From Palsa-295 sp963785585 (GTDB taxonomy: Bacteria > Acidobacteriota > Terriglobia > Acidiferrales > UBA7541): DNA of 64,000 bases. A program made the translations under genes and the position numbers. The notes beneath the pieces were generated by a model that was given only the letters and a program-made list of their open reading frames with translations, had not been told where the DNA came from and made no database searches. Location: assembly GCA_963785585.1 (NCBI GenBank), contig CAWAVW010000004.1:1116001-1180000 (forward strand), written 5' to 3'. Below, one piece after another: positions 46,850 through 56,231 of the stretch (position 1 is the stretch's first letter; each line of letters starts with the position of its first letter).

Positions 46850-49120
46850 ATGAACTTGACGAAGCTGACGAATCTGCTGACTGCCGCAATGCGCGCCCGC
46901 CGCGCCGCCCGCACGAATTTCGAATCCTCCGACGGAAGCAGCCGAACCTGCGCCACCCGGTCCTCCTCCCGTCGAACGTCCGTCGCGCGAGCAGCATGCA
47001 TCTCACTGTGCGCCGTGGCGCTGCTGGTGGCGCTCTCGGCTTGCGGAGGTGGCAGCGGCGAGGTCAACGTCACCGCAGTGTCCATCACGCCCACGGCTGC
47101 GAACGTCAATCTGAACGGCCAGGTGCAATTTACCGGCACGGTGACGCTGGCGAACGGGACCAGCACATCCAACACCGTCACTCCGATCACGTGGTACGTG
47201 AACGGCATCGCCGGCGGCAACTCGAGCATCGGCACGATCGTCTCGTCCACACTTTCCGTGCAGGTGGGGATTTACACCGCGCCGGCGTCGGCGAACAACG
47301 TGGGCAACAACGGCGTGGTGCAGATCACCGGCGAAACTCCGCAGTACCCCGGCCAAACCTCGAAGACCACGACGATCACTTCGAACTCGGCGAGCGTCAC
47401 CGTCGGCCTCGGTTCGGGGCTGGCCGTGAGCCCCACGTCGGCCACGGTTCCCGCGGGCGGCGCGTTTCAGTTCAGCGGCATTCTGAATAACGTTTCCACC
47501 ACGGACGTCACCTGGGCGATTTCGTCGGCCAACGGCGGCAACATCGGCAGCATCGATCCGAACACCGGGATTTACACCGCGCCGCTCTATCCGCCGCCGG
47601 GCGGCGTGATTACCGTCACGGCCACGAGCGGCACGCTCACCGCCACGGCCACCGCGCAGATTGTGTACTCCGATGCGTCGCTCACCGGCCCATTCGCGTT
47701 TTCGTATTCCGGCAACAATAATCTGGGATTGCTCGCGGTCGCCGGCAGCTTTGTGGCCGACGGCAACGGCAAAATCACCAGCGGCCTTTCCGATTCCACC
47801 GGATTTCTCGGCGGTCCTTCCGGCGCCGTGGCGTTTACCGGCACGTACGCCGTGGGTCCCGATGGACGCGGCACGGCGGTGATCAGCGCCGGTCCGGGCG
47901 GCGGCACCACCAGCGCCTGGGCGTTTGTGCTCACCAACAATCAGCACGCGTATATGACGCGCTTCAACTCCAACATCACCGGCAGCGGTTCGATGGACCA
48001 GCAGAATCTGAACGACTTGACCACGTCGGATTCGGTGATCACCGGGCCGTACGTTTTTCGCCTGGCCGGTTCGGATTCCACGTTTCAGCAGCTCGGCGCG
48101 GCCGGACGCTTCACCGCCAGCGGCACCGGCGTGATTCCGCAAACGAACGCCGTGGTGGATTTCAACGACAACGGCACGGTGACCTCGGCCGATACCACGC
48201 TGCACGGGAGCTATGCGTTTGACACCACGCAGCCCAATACCGGCCGCGGCACGCTCACGCTCACCAGCAACGCCATCGGCACTTTGAATTTTGCGTTTTA
48301 CACCGTGGACAACACGCACCTGCGCATCGTCGAAACCGACCAGAACGATTATCTCGTCGGAGAAGTTTTCAGCGGACTGGCGGGGCCTAACTACAACGCG
48401 GCGAGCTTGCCGTCGGGCAATTATCCGTTCACCGTCGGCGGCAATTCGCCCACCGGCGCGTACGCGCTCGGCGGAATTTTCACGTCCGACGGAGCCGGAA
48501 ACATCAGCGGCGGCGTTTCGGACAGCAACAACGCCGGCACGGTGGCGCTGAATGCGACGCTGAGCGCATCGACCTATACGGTGAACGCCGCGAACAGCCG
48601 CATCGCGCTCACGCTCGGCACCGGCACGACGCCCTCGACGTTCGCTGCCTATCCCACCTCGATCGGTACGGCGCTGATGCTCGAGCTTGATTCCGCCGCC
48701 GTCGCTGCGGGCACCGGATACTTGCAGGCATCGACGGCCACCGCCGCGCCGGCGGGCAGCGTCGCCGTTGGCATTGGCGCGCAGGGAATTTTCTACAACA
48801 ATCCCAGCGCGTACGGGCAAAATCTCGACGCGCAGGTCACGCTCCCCTCGCTCGTCGCCACCGGCGGGAACATCGACATCAATAATTACAACGCCGTGTA
48901 TCCGTCTGATCCGGTGAACACCACCACGACCGGCACGGCCACGTTCGCGACGGCGCTGACCGCTCCCGCCGCGCCCGGCCGCGGCACCGGCATTCTGAGC
49001 GGCAAAAATCCCAACGTCACGTTCGGCTTCGTCTATTACCTGATCGACGCCAACACCGCCGTGCTGCTAGGCTCCGACGCCACGCGCACCAACCTCGGCC
49101 AGCTCGCCAAGCAATACTAG
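46850..49120 (+). CDS. Large lipoprotein with tandem Ig-like (BIG2) domains
   Basis: 756 residues from ATG 46850. An unusually long basic N-region (residues 1-48, many Arg) precedes the hydrophobic leader and lipobox LSAC at Cys65, so the true start might be later, but no better in-frame start is seen. Two BIG2-like domains follow (VSITPTAANVNLNGQVQFTG..., VSPTSATVPAGGAFQFSG...IYTAP). Then come about four related beta modules with the pattern 'YTFDT...GTLNFAFYTVDNTHLRIVETD' and 'GAYALGGIFTSDGAGNISGG'. The modules recall those in lipoproteins A and B. Anchored at the cell surface; ligand unknown. Confidence 0.8.
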   Translation: MNLTKLTNLLTAAMRARRAARTNFESSDGSSRTCATRSSSRRTSVARAACISLCAVALLVALSACGGGSGEVNVTAVSITPTAANVNLNGQVQFTGTVTLANGTSTSNTVTPITWYVNGIAGGNSSIGTIVSSTLSVQVGIYTAPASANNVGNNGVVQITGETPQYPGQTSKTTTITSNSASVTVGLGSGLAVSPTSATVPAGGAFQFSGILNNVSTTDVTWAISSANGGNIGSIDPNTGIYTAPLYPPPGGVITVTATSGTLTATATAQIVYSDASLTGPFAFSYSGNNNLGLLAVAGSFVADGNGKITSGLSDSTGFLGGPSGAVAFTGTYAVGPDGRGTAVISAGPGGGTTSAWAFVLTNNQHAYMTRFNSNITGSGSMDQQNLNDLTTSDSVITGPYVFRLAGSDSTFQQLGAAGRFTASGTGVIPQTNAVVDFNDNGTVTSADTTLHGSYAFDTTQPNTGRGTLTLTSNAIGTLNFAFYTVDNTHLRIVETDQNDYLVGEVFSGLAGPNYNAASLPSGNYPFTVGGNSPTGAYALGGIFTSDGAGNISGGVSDSNNAGTVALNATLSASTYTVNAANSRIALTLGTGTTPSTFAAYPTSIGTALMLELDSAAVAAGTGYLQASTATAAPAGSVAVGIGAQGIFYNNPSAYGQNLDAQVTLPSLVATGGNIDINNYNAVYPSDPVNTTTTGTATFATALTAPAAPGRGTGILSGKNPNVTFGFVYYLIDANTAVLLGSDATRTNLGQLAKQY

Positions 49121-49963
49121 CGCCGTCGCGCAGTTGGTTTCGTAGGTTAGCGAGGAGTCGCTAGCCTACATGGGCGATTCGCCGCGCGCCATTCCAAGGG
49201 TTTGCACGGTCGCAGCACTTCGTAGCGTAGACGCCTGCGTTTGGATTCTTTTGTAGCGGCGGGCTTCACGCCCGCCAGCAGTTGACGTTGCTTTTTCGTG
49301 CGGTGCGATGCAGCGACGCAAACCTAAAACCGAAAGCTGGCGGGCGTGAAGCCCGCCGCTACAAAGGCAGTGCGCCTCGCGGGGGTTGACTGTGTAGCGG
49401 CCGCACGACGGTTCTGGTCGTGCGGGCAGCCTTTGCATTTAATTTTATGCCGCCCGGATCGATGCCCGAACGCATTCCAAACGTCGGAACGGGTTCGGCC
49501 GCTACAGAGTCAACCTCCAAACCAAATGCAAAACCGTTCGCACTCGCTCGAAGTATTTCCGCGCTCGCAGCATTTCATAGCGTAGACGCCAGCGTTTGCA
49601 CGATCGCTGCCTTTCGTAGCGTAGACGCCCACGTCTGCGCGCTTTGGTTTTCGTTTTCGTCTTGCGCTGGTTTGGCCTTGCCTGCGTTTACGAACGGCAC
49701 GCTCGTCCGCTGGCGCGGACTCGCGCTGCGCAGACGTGGGCGTCTACGCTACGAAAGGCTGCGAGTTTCGCATCGCCGAACACCAAGGCGCACGCGCTTG
49801 AACTCCGTCACGCCGCAGCGCCGAAACGCTGTATCGAAACGGTGCGCCGTTACCGATGTATCACAACTTTATAAATCGATGCTGCGGTTTGCCACCCAAG
49901 CTGGCAGACTGAGATTCCCCTTCTCTGCACCGCATTTGCCTTCGCCTGATTGGAGAAAGCGAG
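49121..49963. repeat. Intergenic hairpin mosaic 18
   Basis: Full R5 palindrome at 49142-49169; variant R2 from 49222; D1 (110 bp, inverted interior) at 49253-49362; D3 inverse order (112 bp) at 49394-49505, 31 bases after D1; D2 (137 bp) at 49616-49752. 49760-49963 is the leader of the GGDEF gene. Confidence 0.9.
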
Positions 49964-51415
49964 ATGTCCGCTCCCGCTCCGCATAACGAATCCGCGCGTT
50001 TAAAGGCGCTGGAAGACGCGCACATTCTCGATACGCCTCCCGAAGCGGCTTACAACGAACTGGTGCGTCTGGCTTCGTTCATTTGCGGGACGCCGATTTC
50101 GCTGATCAGCCTGGTGGACGAAAAGCGCCAGTGGTTCAAAGCGCGGGTGGGACTCGAGGTGCGAGAGACGGCGCGCGAGCTGGCGTTTTGCGCGCACACG
50201 ATTTTGAATCCGGACCAGGTGACCGTCGTGGAGGACGCCGCGGCCGACGGCCGGTTCGCCGATAATCCGCTGGTCACCGGCGATCCGAACATCCGGTTTT
50301 ACGCCGGCGCGCCCCTTTTGACGCGCGACGGATTCGCGCTCGGCTCGCTGTGCGTGATCGACCGCGTGCCGCGCACGCTTTCCGAGCAGCAGATCGATGC
50401 GCTGGAAATCCTGCGCAACCAGGTGATTCGCGAAATGGAATTGCGCCGCGCCAACGCCGATCTGGCTCATTCGTTCGCGGTGATCGAAGAGACCCAGATG
50501 CGCGTCAGCGACAGCGAGCGGCGCTACCGCGAGCTGGTGGACAACAGCCTGGGGCTGATTTGCGTGCACGACCTCGAAGGGAAGTTGATTCTAGCGAATC
50601 CGGCGGTGCACCAGCGCCTGGGTTATTTGCCCGGCGAACTCACCGGAAAAAATCTGAACGAGCTGCTCGCGCCGCGCACGCGGCATCTGTTTGCCGATTA
50701 CCTGCGGCGCATTCGCGAAACTTCGGCCGACAGCGGATTGATGCGCGTGCTCACGCGGACGGGCGAAGAGCGCGTGTGGCATTACCGCAATGTGGCGCGC
50801 GTGGAAGACGACGGCTCGACCCGCGTGATCGGCAACGCCGAAGATGTGACCGACAGCCAAAAACTCGAGCACACCTTGCGCGCCCAGGTGGCCCAGGACC
50901 CGCTGACCAAACTTTTCAACCGCCGCTACCTGGAAGATGCGATGGAGCGCGAAATCCGCAAGGCGCTGCGCCGCAAGCGTTCGGTGGCGCTGCTGATGGT
51001 GGACGTGGATTATTACAAGCGCATCAACGACACCCACGGGCACGCGGCCGGCGACAAAGTGCTGGTGGCCGTCGCGAATTTCCTGAAGCACGGAATCCGC
51101 GCCGAAGATATGGCCTGCCGCTATGGCGGCGACGAATTTGTGCTGGTGCTCACCGAAGCGGGACAGCAGGGCGCGCGCGTCCGGGCGGATAAATTGCGCG
51201 AGACGGTGAAGCAGGTGAAAGTGCTGCACGAAGCAAGCGTGATCGAGGGGCTTTCGCTTTCGATCGGCATCGCCGCGTATCCGGCGAACGGCGGCACGCT
51301 GAAGGAACTGCTCGATTCCGCCGACAAAGCGCTGTATCGCGCCAAGCAGCGCGGCCGCGATCAAGTCTGCCTGGCCGAAGAAGTCGCCGTGGCCGGCAGC
51401 GAAGCGCACGTATAG
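49964..51415 (+). CDS. Diguanylate cyclase with GAF and PAS sensor domains
   Basis: 483 residues. GAF domain at about 20-160 (ISLISLVDEKRQWFKARVGL; FYAGAPLLTRDGFALGSLCVID), PAS domain at about 187-305 (YRELVDNSLGLICVHDLEGK; RVIGNAEDVTDSQ), GGDEF domain at about 315-475 (DPLTKLFNRRYLEDAM; MVDVDYYKRINDTHGHAAGD). The active site is GGDEF at 388-392, intact, and an inhibitory I-site RAED lies at 379-382, five residues before it. It should make c-di-GMP from GTP under product feedback. No membrane segment, so the signal is cytoplasmic. Start ATG has GGAGAAAG upstream. The PilZ protein at 25357 is a possible receiver of its product. Confidence 0.95.
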   Translation: MSAPAPHNESARLKALEDAHILDTPPEAAYNELVRLASFICGTPISLISLVDEKRQWFKARVGLEVRETARELAFCAHTILNPDQVTVVEDAAADGRFADNPLVTGDPNIRFYAGAPLLTRDGFALGSLCVIDRVPRTLSEQQIDALEILRNQVIREMELRRANADLAHSFAVIEETQMRVSDSERRYRELVDNSLGLICVHDLEGKLILANPAVHQRLGYLPGELTGKNLNELLAPRTRHLFADYLRRIRETSADSGLMRVLTRTGEERVWHYRNVARVEDDGSTRVIGNAEDVTDSQKLEHTLRAQVAQDPLTKLFNRRYLEDAMEREIRKALRRKRSVALLMVDVDYYKRINDTHGHAAGDKVLVAVANFLKHGIRAEDMACRYGGDEFVLVLTEAGQQGARVRADKLRETVKQVKVLHEASVIEGLSLSIGIAAYPANGGTLKELLDSADKALYRAKQRGRDQVCLAEEVAVAGSEAHV

Positions 51416-51532
51416 CGCGAACGCCGAGCGCGTGCCCGGGTGTCTGGTCAGCGACGAGTCGCTAACCTACAAAAGCGGTCGGCAGCATCGCCTGGGCGGT
51501 ACGCCGGTTGACTTTCTTTGCGGCGCGGCGAA
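51416..51532. repeat. R5-like palindrome between convergent genes
   Basis: TCAGCGACGAGTCGCTAACC with terminal CTAC at 51470. It is the only repeat in this short gap and may serve as a bidirectional terminator for the two convergent genes. Confidence 0.6.
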
Positions 51533-51949
51533 TCAGTCGGGATATTCGGAGGTTCCACCGGCGGGCATGGCCGGAGGTTGAGCCGATCGGTCGCCGCCCG
51601 GCGCGTCCGCGGAGCGAGCGGGCAATCGTTGGCCCGGAGCGCTGCGCGCGCGGCCGTCCGTCGGTTGCGCAACTGCTTCCGGCGCCCGCGGCGCTGCATG
51701 CGCATCCGCGCTGATTCCCGGCCAGCCCAGCACGTCGGTTTTCATCCGCAGCAAACCTTCCGCGGACGCGGTCATCGCCTTCCGCTCTTCGCGGTCGTCG
51801 CCGTCGGGAGCAATTTCCAAACCGCGGCGAAACAATGCCTCTTCGGTGCGCGCTACCAACTCGGCCAACTTTTTCGGATCGTTCTCGGAACAAGCTTGTT
51901 CGTATAAGTGCTGCCAGGAATTAGAAATCGGATCGACAGGTGAAGCCAT
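51533..51949 (-). CDS. Hypothetical protein with helical N-terminus and Pro/Ala-rich tail
   Basis: 138 residues from ATG 51949 with AGGAG ten bases upstream. The first half is helical and charged (NSWQHLYEQACSENDPKKLAELVARTEEALFRRG). The second half is Ala/Pro-rich and probably disordered, ending GGTSEYPD. No signal or membrane segment. The helical part recalls short regulatory or adaptor proteins common in Acidobacteria, but I cannot name a family. Confidence 0.6.
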   Translation of the reverse strand: MASPVDPISNSWQHLYEQACSENDPKKLAELVARTEEALFRRGLEIAPDGDDREERKAMTASAEGLLRMKTDVLGWPGISADAHAAPRAPEAVAQPTDGRARSAPGQRLPARSADAPGGDRSAQPPAMPAGGTSEYPD

Positions 51950-52290
51950 GAGCGTACTCCTGGGACCGAACGAGCCGTCGCCCTCCATGCGCGGTGCGCG
52001 GCGGAATTCGATCCGGTTAAGCGGCCGGCGTTTGTGTGAAAGCGCGCGAAGCGCACGCTCGATTTTCGTGCCCTGCACTCATCCCCAAGAACGGTAGCCG
52101 ATACCCAGTAGCCTACCGTTTTCGGGAATCGCAAACTGTGCCGTTCTATACAGTTTTCCCTGTATGCCGGATGGCGCGGATTTTCGCCGAAAGGCCGCAA
52201 ATGTGTGCAGAAACGAACAGACTTGCCGCCCCGCGTGCGCCAAGCTCATGGGGCCAGACGCAACTCACCGGAAAATCACGGAGCCACGCC
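51950..52290. promoter_or_regulatory. Divergent regulatory gap with a short inverted repeat
   Basis: No gene or GTAG repeat. ATACAG (52148-52153) and CTGTAT (52160-52165), six bases apart, form a dyad that could be an operator for the small genes downstream. No clear promoter boxes. Confidence 0.4.
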
Positions 52291-52452
52291 ATGAAACACT
52301 GCCCGCAATGCTGGAGCCAGCAGGTCACGCGTTCCCCTCGCACCACGCTGCTGCAGCGCAGCATTCTCACCGTGATGTTCCTGAAGCCGTTCCGCTGCAC
52401 GATGTGCTCTTCGCGTTTTTATGCCTGGTCGTTCAGCGGACGCCCCACCTAG
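52291..52452 (+). CDS. Small zinc-ribbon protein
   Basis: 53 residues, ATG 52291 behind GGAGCCACGCC. MKHCPQCWSQQVTRS opens with CxxC (Cys4, Cys7) and a second CxxC follows in PFRCTMCSSRFY; 33 residues apart, this is a typical zinc-ribbon pair with two beta hairpins. Probably binds one zinc; a DNA or protein docking role is likely but not shown. First of three small genes in a row (52291, 52587, 52993). Confidence 0.75.
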   Translation: MKHCPQCWSQQVTRSPRTTLLQRSILTVMFLKPFRCTMCSSRFYAWSFSGRPT

Positions 52453-52586
52453 CGCGCGCGGCGGAACCCATCTTTCCGATGAGCGGCGGTTTTTTGCGCG
52501 CGAACTACGGGCAACGGTGTATGGCGGTGCGCTCTGCAAGTTTGTAACGTACCAAGCGGACTCATCCATTTTTATAAGGGGACACC

Positions 52587-52865
52587 ATGCAAAAGCGAAC
52601 GGCAGGAGAATCGGAAGGCGAAGTAACCGGAATCATCGAGACGCAAACCGCGAAAATTCCGTCGGGACTTTTCTTGACGGCGGCGGCGGGCGCGATGGCG
52701 GCGTCGGCCATTTTGAAGGCCAGCGGAAAAGAAGAGTGGTCGCAGTTTATCGCGCACTGGGCTCCGGCATTTTTGATCCTGGGCCTGTACAACAAAATGG
52801 TAAAGCAAAACGGTACGGACGCCCGCGCGCGCCGCGCCGGCAAAGCGGAATTGAACGCCGCATAA
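52587..52865 (+). CDS. Small membrane protein, function unknown
   Basis: 92 residues. ATG 52587 behind AAGGGGAC. Two hydrophobic segments (SGLFLTAAAGAMAASAILKAS and FIAHWAPAFLILGLYNKMV) separated by KEEWSQ suggest a hairpin in the membrane. The C-terminal tail is basic (DARARRAGKAELNAA). No family recognised. Similar short two-helix proteins are frequent in Acidobacteria. Confidence 0.65.
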   Translation: MQKRTAGESEGEVTGIIETQTAKIPSGLFLTAAAGAMAASAILKASGKEEWSQFIAHWAPAFLILGLYNKMVKQNGTDARARRAGKAELNAA

Positions 52866-52992
52866 TTTTCACCGCGGAGTCCGGCCAGCGTCGCGAACGG
52901 CGGTGCTCGCCGGAGGCCGCGGAAAACCTAAATCGCGCGAATCGAGCAGCGGCGCGGTGAACGCTTCAAAATTCCAGACGGGAGAAAACAAT

Positions 52993-53145
52993 ATGGACAC
53001 GCAAAAAGGCCACAAGTGCGCGCATCCGGTGTGTTCCTGCACGACCACCGAAAAATACTGCAGCGTGGAATGCCAGGCGATGGAAAAGACTCCGGACATC
53101 GATTGCCACTGCGAGCATTCGGGCTGCAAAGGCAAGACGTCGTAG
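52993..53145 (+). CDS. Bacterial metallothionein-like protein
   Basis: 50 residues, ATG 52993 with GGGAG upstream. Nine Cys and five His among 50 residues: KCAHPVCSC, KYCSVECQ, DCHCEHSGCKG. This order (CxHxxCxC ... YCSxxC ... CxCxHxxC) is that of prokaryotic metallothioneins of the SmtA/BmtA family, which wrap zinc, cadmium or copper in a Cys/His cluster. Cytoplasmic metal buffer. No smtB-like repressor gene is next to it. Confidence 0.88.
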   Translation: MDTQKGHKCAHPVCSCTTTEKYCSVECQAMEKTPDIDCHCEHSGCKGKTS

Positions 53146-53196
53146 CACCGCGTTTCGGCCGCCGCATCCTGGGATTTGTGCGGCGCGCCACAAAAA

Positions 53197-53226
53197 GAAA
53201 CGGGAGGCCTGACCGCCTCCCGTTTC
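53197..53226. terminator. Terminator hairpin after the metallothionein gene
   Basis: Stem GAAACGGGAGGC (53197-53208) with GCCTCCCGTTTC (53215-53226), loop CTGACC. T-run is weak on the plus strand but strong on the minus (TTTCTTTTTG). The same stem sequence recurs at 54165-54192. Confidence 0.8.
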
Positions 53227-54159
53227 GATCGTTCTTCGATGCGGCGTCGCTGCGTCGAACCGCACGAAAAATCAACGTCAACGTCTGGCGGGCGTGAAGC
53301 CCGCCGCTACAAAAGAATCCAAGCGCCGCCGTCTCCGGACCCCGCCTCGGCGTTCGGCGAAACGAAGCTCGCAGCCTTTCGTAGCGTAGACGCCCACGTC
53401 TGCGCAGCGCGAGTCCGCGCCAGCGGACGAGCGTGCCGTTCGTCAACGCTGGTAACGCCAAAACAACACCAAAACGAAAACCAAAACCAAAGCGCGCAGA
53501 CGTGGGCGTCTACGCTACGAAAGGCAGCGATCGCGCAAACGCTATGAAAGGCGGCGAGCGCGAAAATGATTTTCGTCTCGCCGAGCGAAGCGAAAGCTGC
53601 CCGCACGACCAAAACCGTCTTGCGGCCGCTACACAGTCAACCCCCGCGCGGCGCACTGCCTTTGTAGCGGCGGGCTTCAGGCCCGCCAGCCTTCGGTTTT
53701 AGGTTTGCATCGCAGCGTCGCGCGGCACGAAAAATCAACGTCAACGGCTGGCGGGCGTGAAGCCCGCCGCTACAAAACAATCCAGGCGCGGCGTTCGGCG
53801 GTCCCGCCTCGGCGTTCGGCGAAACGAAAATCGCAGCCTTTCGTAGCGTAGACGCCCACGTCTGCGCGCGCGAGTCCGCGCCAGCGGACGAGCGTGCCGT
53901 TCGTCGGCGGAGGCAACGTCAAGGCAACACCAACATCAACACCAAAATCAAAGCGCGCAGACGTGGGCGTCTACGCTACGAAATGCAGCGACCGCGGAAA
54001 TGCTTCGAATTCGCACGAACGGTTTTGCGTTTGGTTTGGGGGTTGCCATTGTAGCGGCCGAACCCGTTCTGCATTTCAGAACGGGTTCGGGCATCGATCC
54101 GGGCGGCATAAAATCAAACGCAACGGCTGCCCGCTCGACGAAAACCGATCGGCTACGCA
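53227..54159. repeat. Intergenic hairpin mosaic 19
   Basis: R1' at 53284-53310; D2 (138 bp) at 53381-53518; R3' ending 53632; D1 (110 bp) at 53664-53773, 31 bases later; D2 (137 bp) at 53843-53979, 69 bases after D1; R4 from 54051, 71 bases after D2, with a degenerate R3' end near 54155. Two D2 doublets within 600 bases. Confidence 0.9.
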
Positions 54160-54192
54160 CAAAAAAACGGGAGGCAGGTTCGCCTCCCGTTT
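54160..54192 (-). terminator. Terminator of the YXWGXW protein gene
   Basis: On the minus strand AAACGGGAGGC pairs with GCCTCCCGTTT, then a T run. Stem 54165-54175 with 54182-54192. Confidence 0.88.
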
Positions 54193-54222
54193 CGATGTTC
54201 ACATCCCTGCAGAACGACGCTT

Positions 54223-55176
54223 TTACTTCGGGTGCTGCTGCGTCTTGTTGTTGTGCTTGTCCTGATGAATTTCCTTGCTGGTCTTGTTCTGCTCTTTGTT
54301 CACTTGTTTCTTTTCGGAGTTGGTCAGGTGCCCGCCATTGGCTGCGCGATCTTCTTTCACCTGATGATTGATGCCCGCTTCCTGCTTTTCCACGTGCGCC
54401 GTTTCACCCGCGGTCATCTGGCCGGACTTCACGCCGTTGCCGATCCGCTGCTGCTGGTTCGCGGCGCGCTCGCCCACGTGGCTCATCGCCGGGTTGGCCG
54501 GCTTGCCGTGATTCTCGCTGGCGAAGTTCGACTTATCGGTGCTCGCGGTGTGCTCGTGCTGGGTCTGCTCCGCGGTGGCCGGCGTGTGCGTCTCGTTCGC
54601 GTAGGAACGTTCCGCCTCCGTCGGTTGCGCCGTGGTGCCGCCCGGGCCGCCGTTGAAGCTGGCACGGTTGACGGTCGTGTTGTTGTTGATCACCGTCTTG
54701 TTCACATACGTGTTGTGGATCACCGTCGAATTCACGTTCACAACCGCCGTGTTATAGGCAAACGCTCCGCCGCGCCATTCGCCGCCCACGAACCCCGAGC
54801 CGCCGTATCCGAATCCATAATTCACGCCGCCGTAAAAGCCGACGTGCGGTCCCCAGTATCCGGCGTGCCATCCATACACTCCGCCCGCGTAACCCCAGTA
54901 ACCCGGAGTCCACAAAACGCCCACCCGCGGAGGCGCAACCCACACGCCCGGAACCCAGTAATACCCGCCGACTTCGTTATACGCCCAGTAGCCGGGAGTC
55001 CAAAGATAGCCCGGCGTGGGGCAGGCCGGCTGCACGTACACCGGCAAAGCCGGCGGCCCGACGTGAACGGAAATTCCTACTGAAATTTGCGCCGATGCCG
55101 GAGCCGGGGCAACGAACGTTGCCGCCGCTAAAAAGAAGCCCAGAATCAGTACTTTGATTACGCTGCTCTTGCGCAT
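54223..55176 (-). CDS. Exported YXWGXW-repeat protein
   Basis: 317 residues. Of two ATGs (55182, 55176) the second is eight bases from GGAGG. Signal peptide VIKVLILGFFLAAATFVAPAPASA. The mature N-terminal half is Tyr/Trp/Gly-rich with repeats of the WTPGYW type: PGYLWTPGYWAYN, GGYYWVPGVWVAPP, GVLWTPGYWGYAG, WHAGYWGPHVGFYGG. This is the YXWGXW motif of a widespread envelope family of unknown role. The C-terminal half is polar, Gln/Asn/Glu/Lys-rich and probably disordered (NKEQNKTSKEIHQDKHNNK). Confidence 0.85.
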   Translation of the reverse strand: MRKSSVIKVLILGFFLAAATFVAPAPASAQISVGISVHVGPPALPVYVQPACPTPGYLWTPGYWAYNEVGGYYWVPGVWVAPPRVGVLWTPGYWGYAGGVYGWHAGYWGPHVGFYGGVNYGFGYGGSGFVGGEWRGGAFAYNTAVVNVNSTVIHNTYVNKTVINNNTTVNRASFNGGPGGTTAQPTEAERSYANETHTPATAEQTQHEHTASTDKSNFASENHGKPANPAMSHVGERAANQQQRIGNGVKSGQMTAGETAHVEKQEAGINHQVKEDRAANGGHLTNSEKKQVNKEQNKTSKEIHQDKHNNKTQQHPK

Positions 55177-55485
55177 TGCCATATCCTCCCGAAAGTGTGC
55201 TTGCGAAGTTCGTCTTGATTCGTTGTAGCAACGCGCTGTGGTGCGATGGCGTGGCTTGCGCGTATCTGGTGACGCTACTGGGTCTAACACCGGCTCCGGC
55301 CAAAGGTTGCGCTCGGTTTCGCCCCGCGCGCCGGCCGGATAGCGCCCGTTTTTCGCTATTTTAGGCTGGTCGGGGCAGCGCACGAGCGGGCCGCCGGGCA
55401 GGACTCCGCGAATCGGTAAACGCTTCCGTTCACGTAAGGCGGACCGCCTTTGTAGCGGCAGGATCACGCTCGTCCGCTGCAGCCG
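55177..55485. promoter_or_regulatory. Upstream region of the YXWGXW gene
   Basis: 309 bases between the start of one minus-strand gene and the end of another. It contains GTAGCAACGCG near 55225 and a GTAGCGGCAGG half unit near 55451; no full repeat doublet. No clear promoter. Confidence 0.35.
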
Positions 55486-55848
55486 TTAGCTCTTCGGCCG
55501 CATCGGCACTGCGATTAGCGCGCCGAGCGACGCGCCGGCGGCGTTGATCACTGCCGTCATCACCAGCTCGAACGGAAACAAATTGTGCGACGTGGAATCG
55601 CGGGCCACTCCGATCACGATGTTGACGATATTCGCCGCCAGCGCCGCGGCCACCACGCCCGCGATGATCCGCGCCGCACTGGCGCGCGAAAAAATCGACG
55701 CGACCACCGCCGCAACCACCGCCGCGAGCGCCCAGGAAATCGCCACGGTCTGCGTCACGCGCGTGCCGCCGGGCAAATGTTGCCAGATCCAGAAATCCAC
55801 GAGCGCCACCGCCACCAGCACGCCCCAGAGCGCTTTGCTGATTCCCAT
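55486..55848 (-). CDS. Small membrane protein with about four helices, function unknown
   Basis: 120 residues, ATG 55848 behind GGGAGGCGGCG. Hydrophobic segments: LWGVLVAVALVDFWIWQHL, TVAISWALAAVVAAVVASIF, ARIIAGVVAAALAANIVNIVIGV and FELVMTAVINAAGASLGALIAV. It ends in MRPKS. No family recognised. Confidence 0.65.
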   Translation of the reverse strand: MGISKALWGVLVAVALVDFWIWQHLPGGTRVTQTVAISWALAAVVAAVVASIFSRASAARIIAGVVAAALAANIVNIVIGVARDSTSHNLFPFELVMTAVINAAGASLGALIAVPMRPKS

Positions 55849-56231
55849 CGCCGCCTCCCGCTGCGCAAATCTGCCCTACGTTACGGCACGCGGTTCGCGC
55901 CGCCAAGCGCGAATTTTCCGCGCGATGCGCGCCGCGCACGCCGTGCGCCGATGATCTGACCCGCGCCGCGATTTCTGACTCTCGTAGCACAGACAACTAT
56001 TGTCTGTGGGCGAGGCGCTTGAGAGCCCCGCCTTTTTGACTTCTGCGGCGCCGCGAAAAAAGTCAACCGGCGTCCCGCCTTTGTGGCGGACACATAACGA
56101 AACCGGCGCCGCTGTTTCTTCTTGGTGCACAACTCCTCGAATCGGCCCATTGTCTCGCTCGCGCTCCGTGTTTTACTGGCGGCAACATTGGGCCACAGGC
56201 GTCCACAGGGCCGGCCTTGGGGTACGTCCGA
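55849..56231. repeat. Gap with a canonical single GTAG hairpin
   Basis: GTAG at 55984-55987 is followed at once by a perfect 9 bp stem CACAGACAA/TTGTCTGTG with a 3 base loop (55988-56008). This is the cleanest single GTAG hairpin in the window. A related one is at 778. The remaining gap has no gene. Confidence 0.7.

Noticed and set aside
47003..48820. 605-codon antisense open frame in the large lipoprotein gene
   Set aside because: Shadow frame of a GC-rich gene; low-complexity Arg/Gly/Ala composition.
51533..52452. Toxin-antitoxin pair
   Set aside because: The two small genes are divergent and 340 bases apart, with no toxin-like motif.
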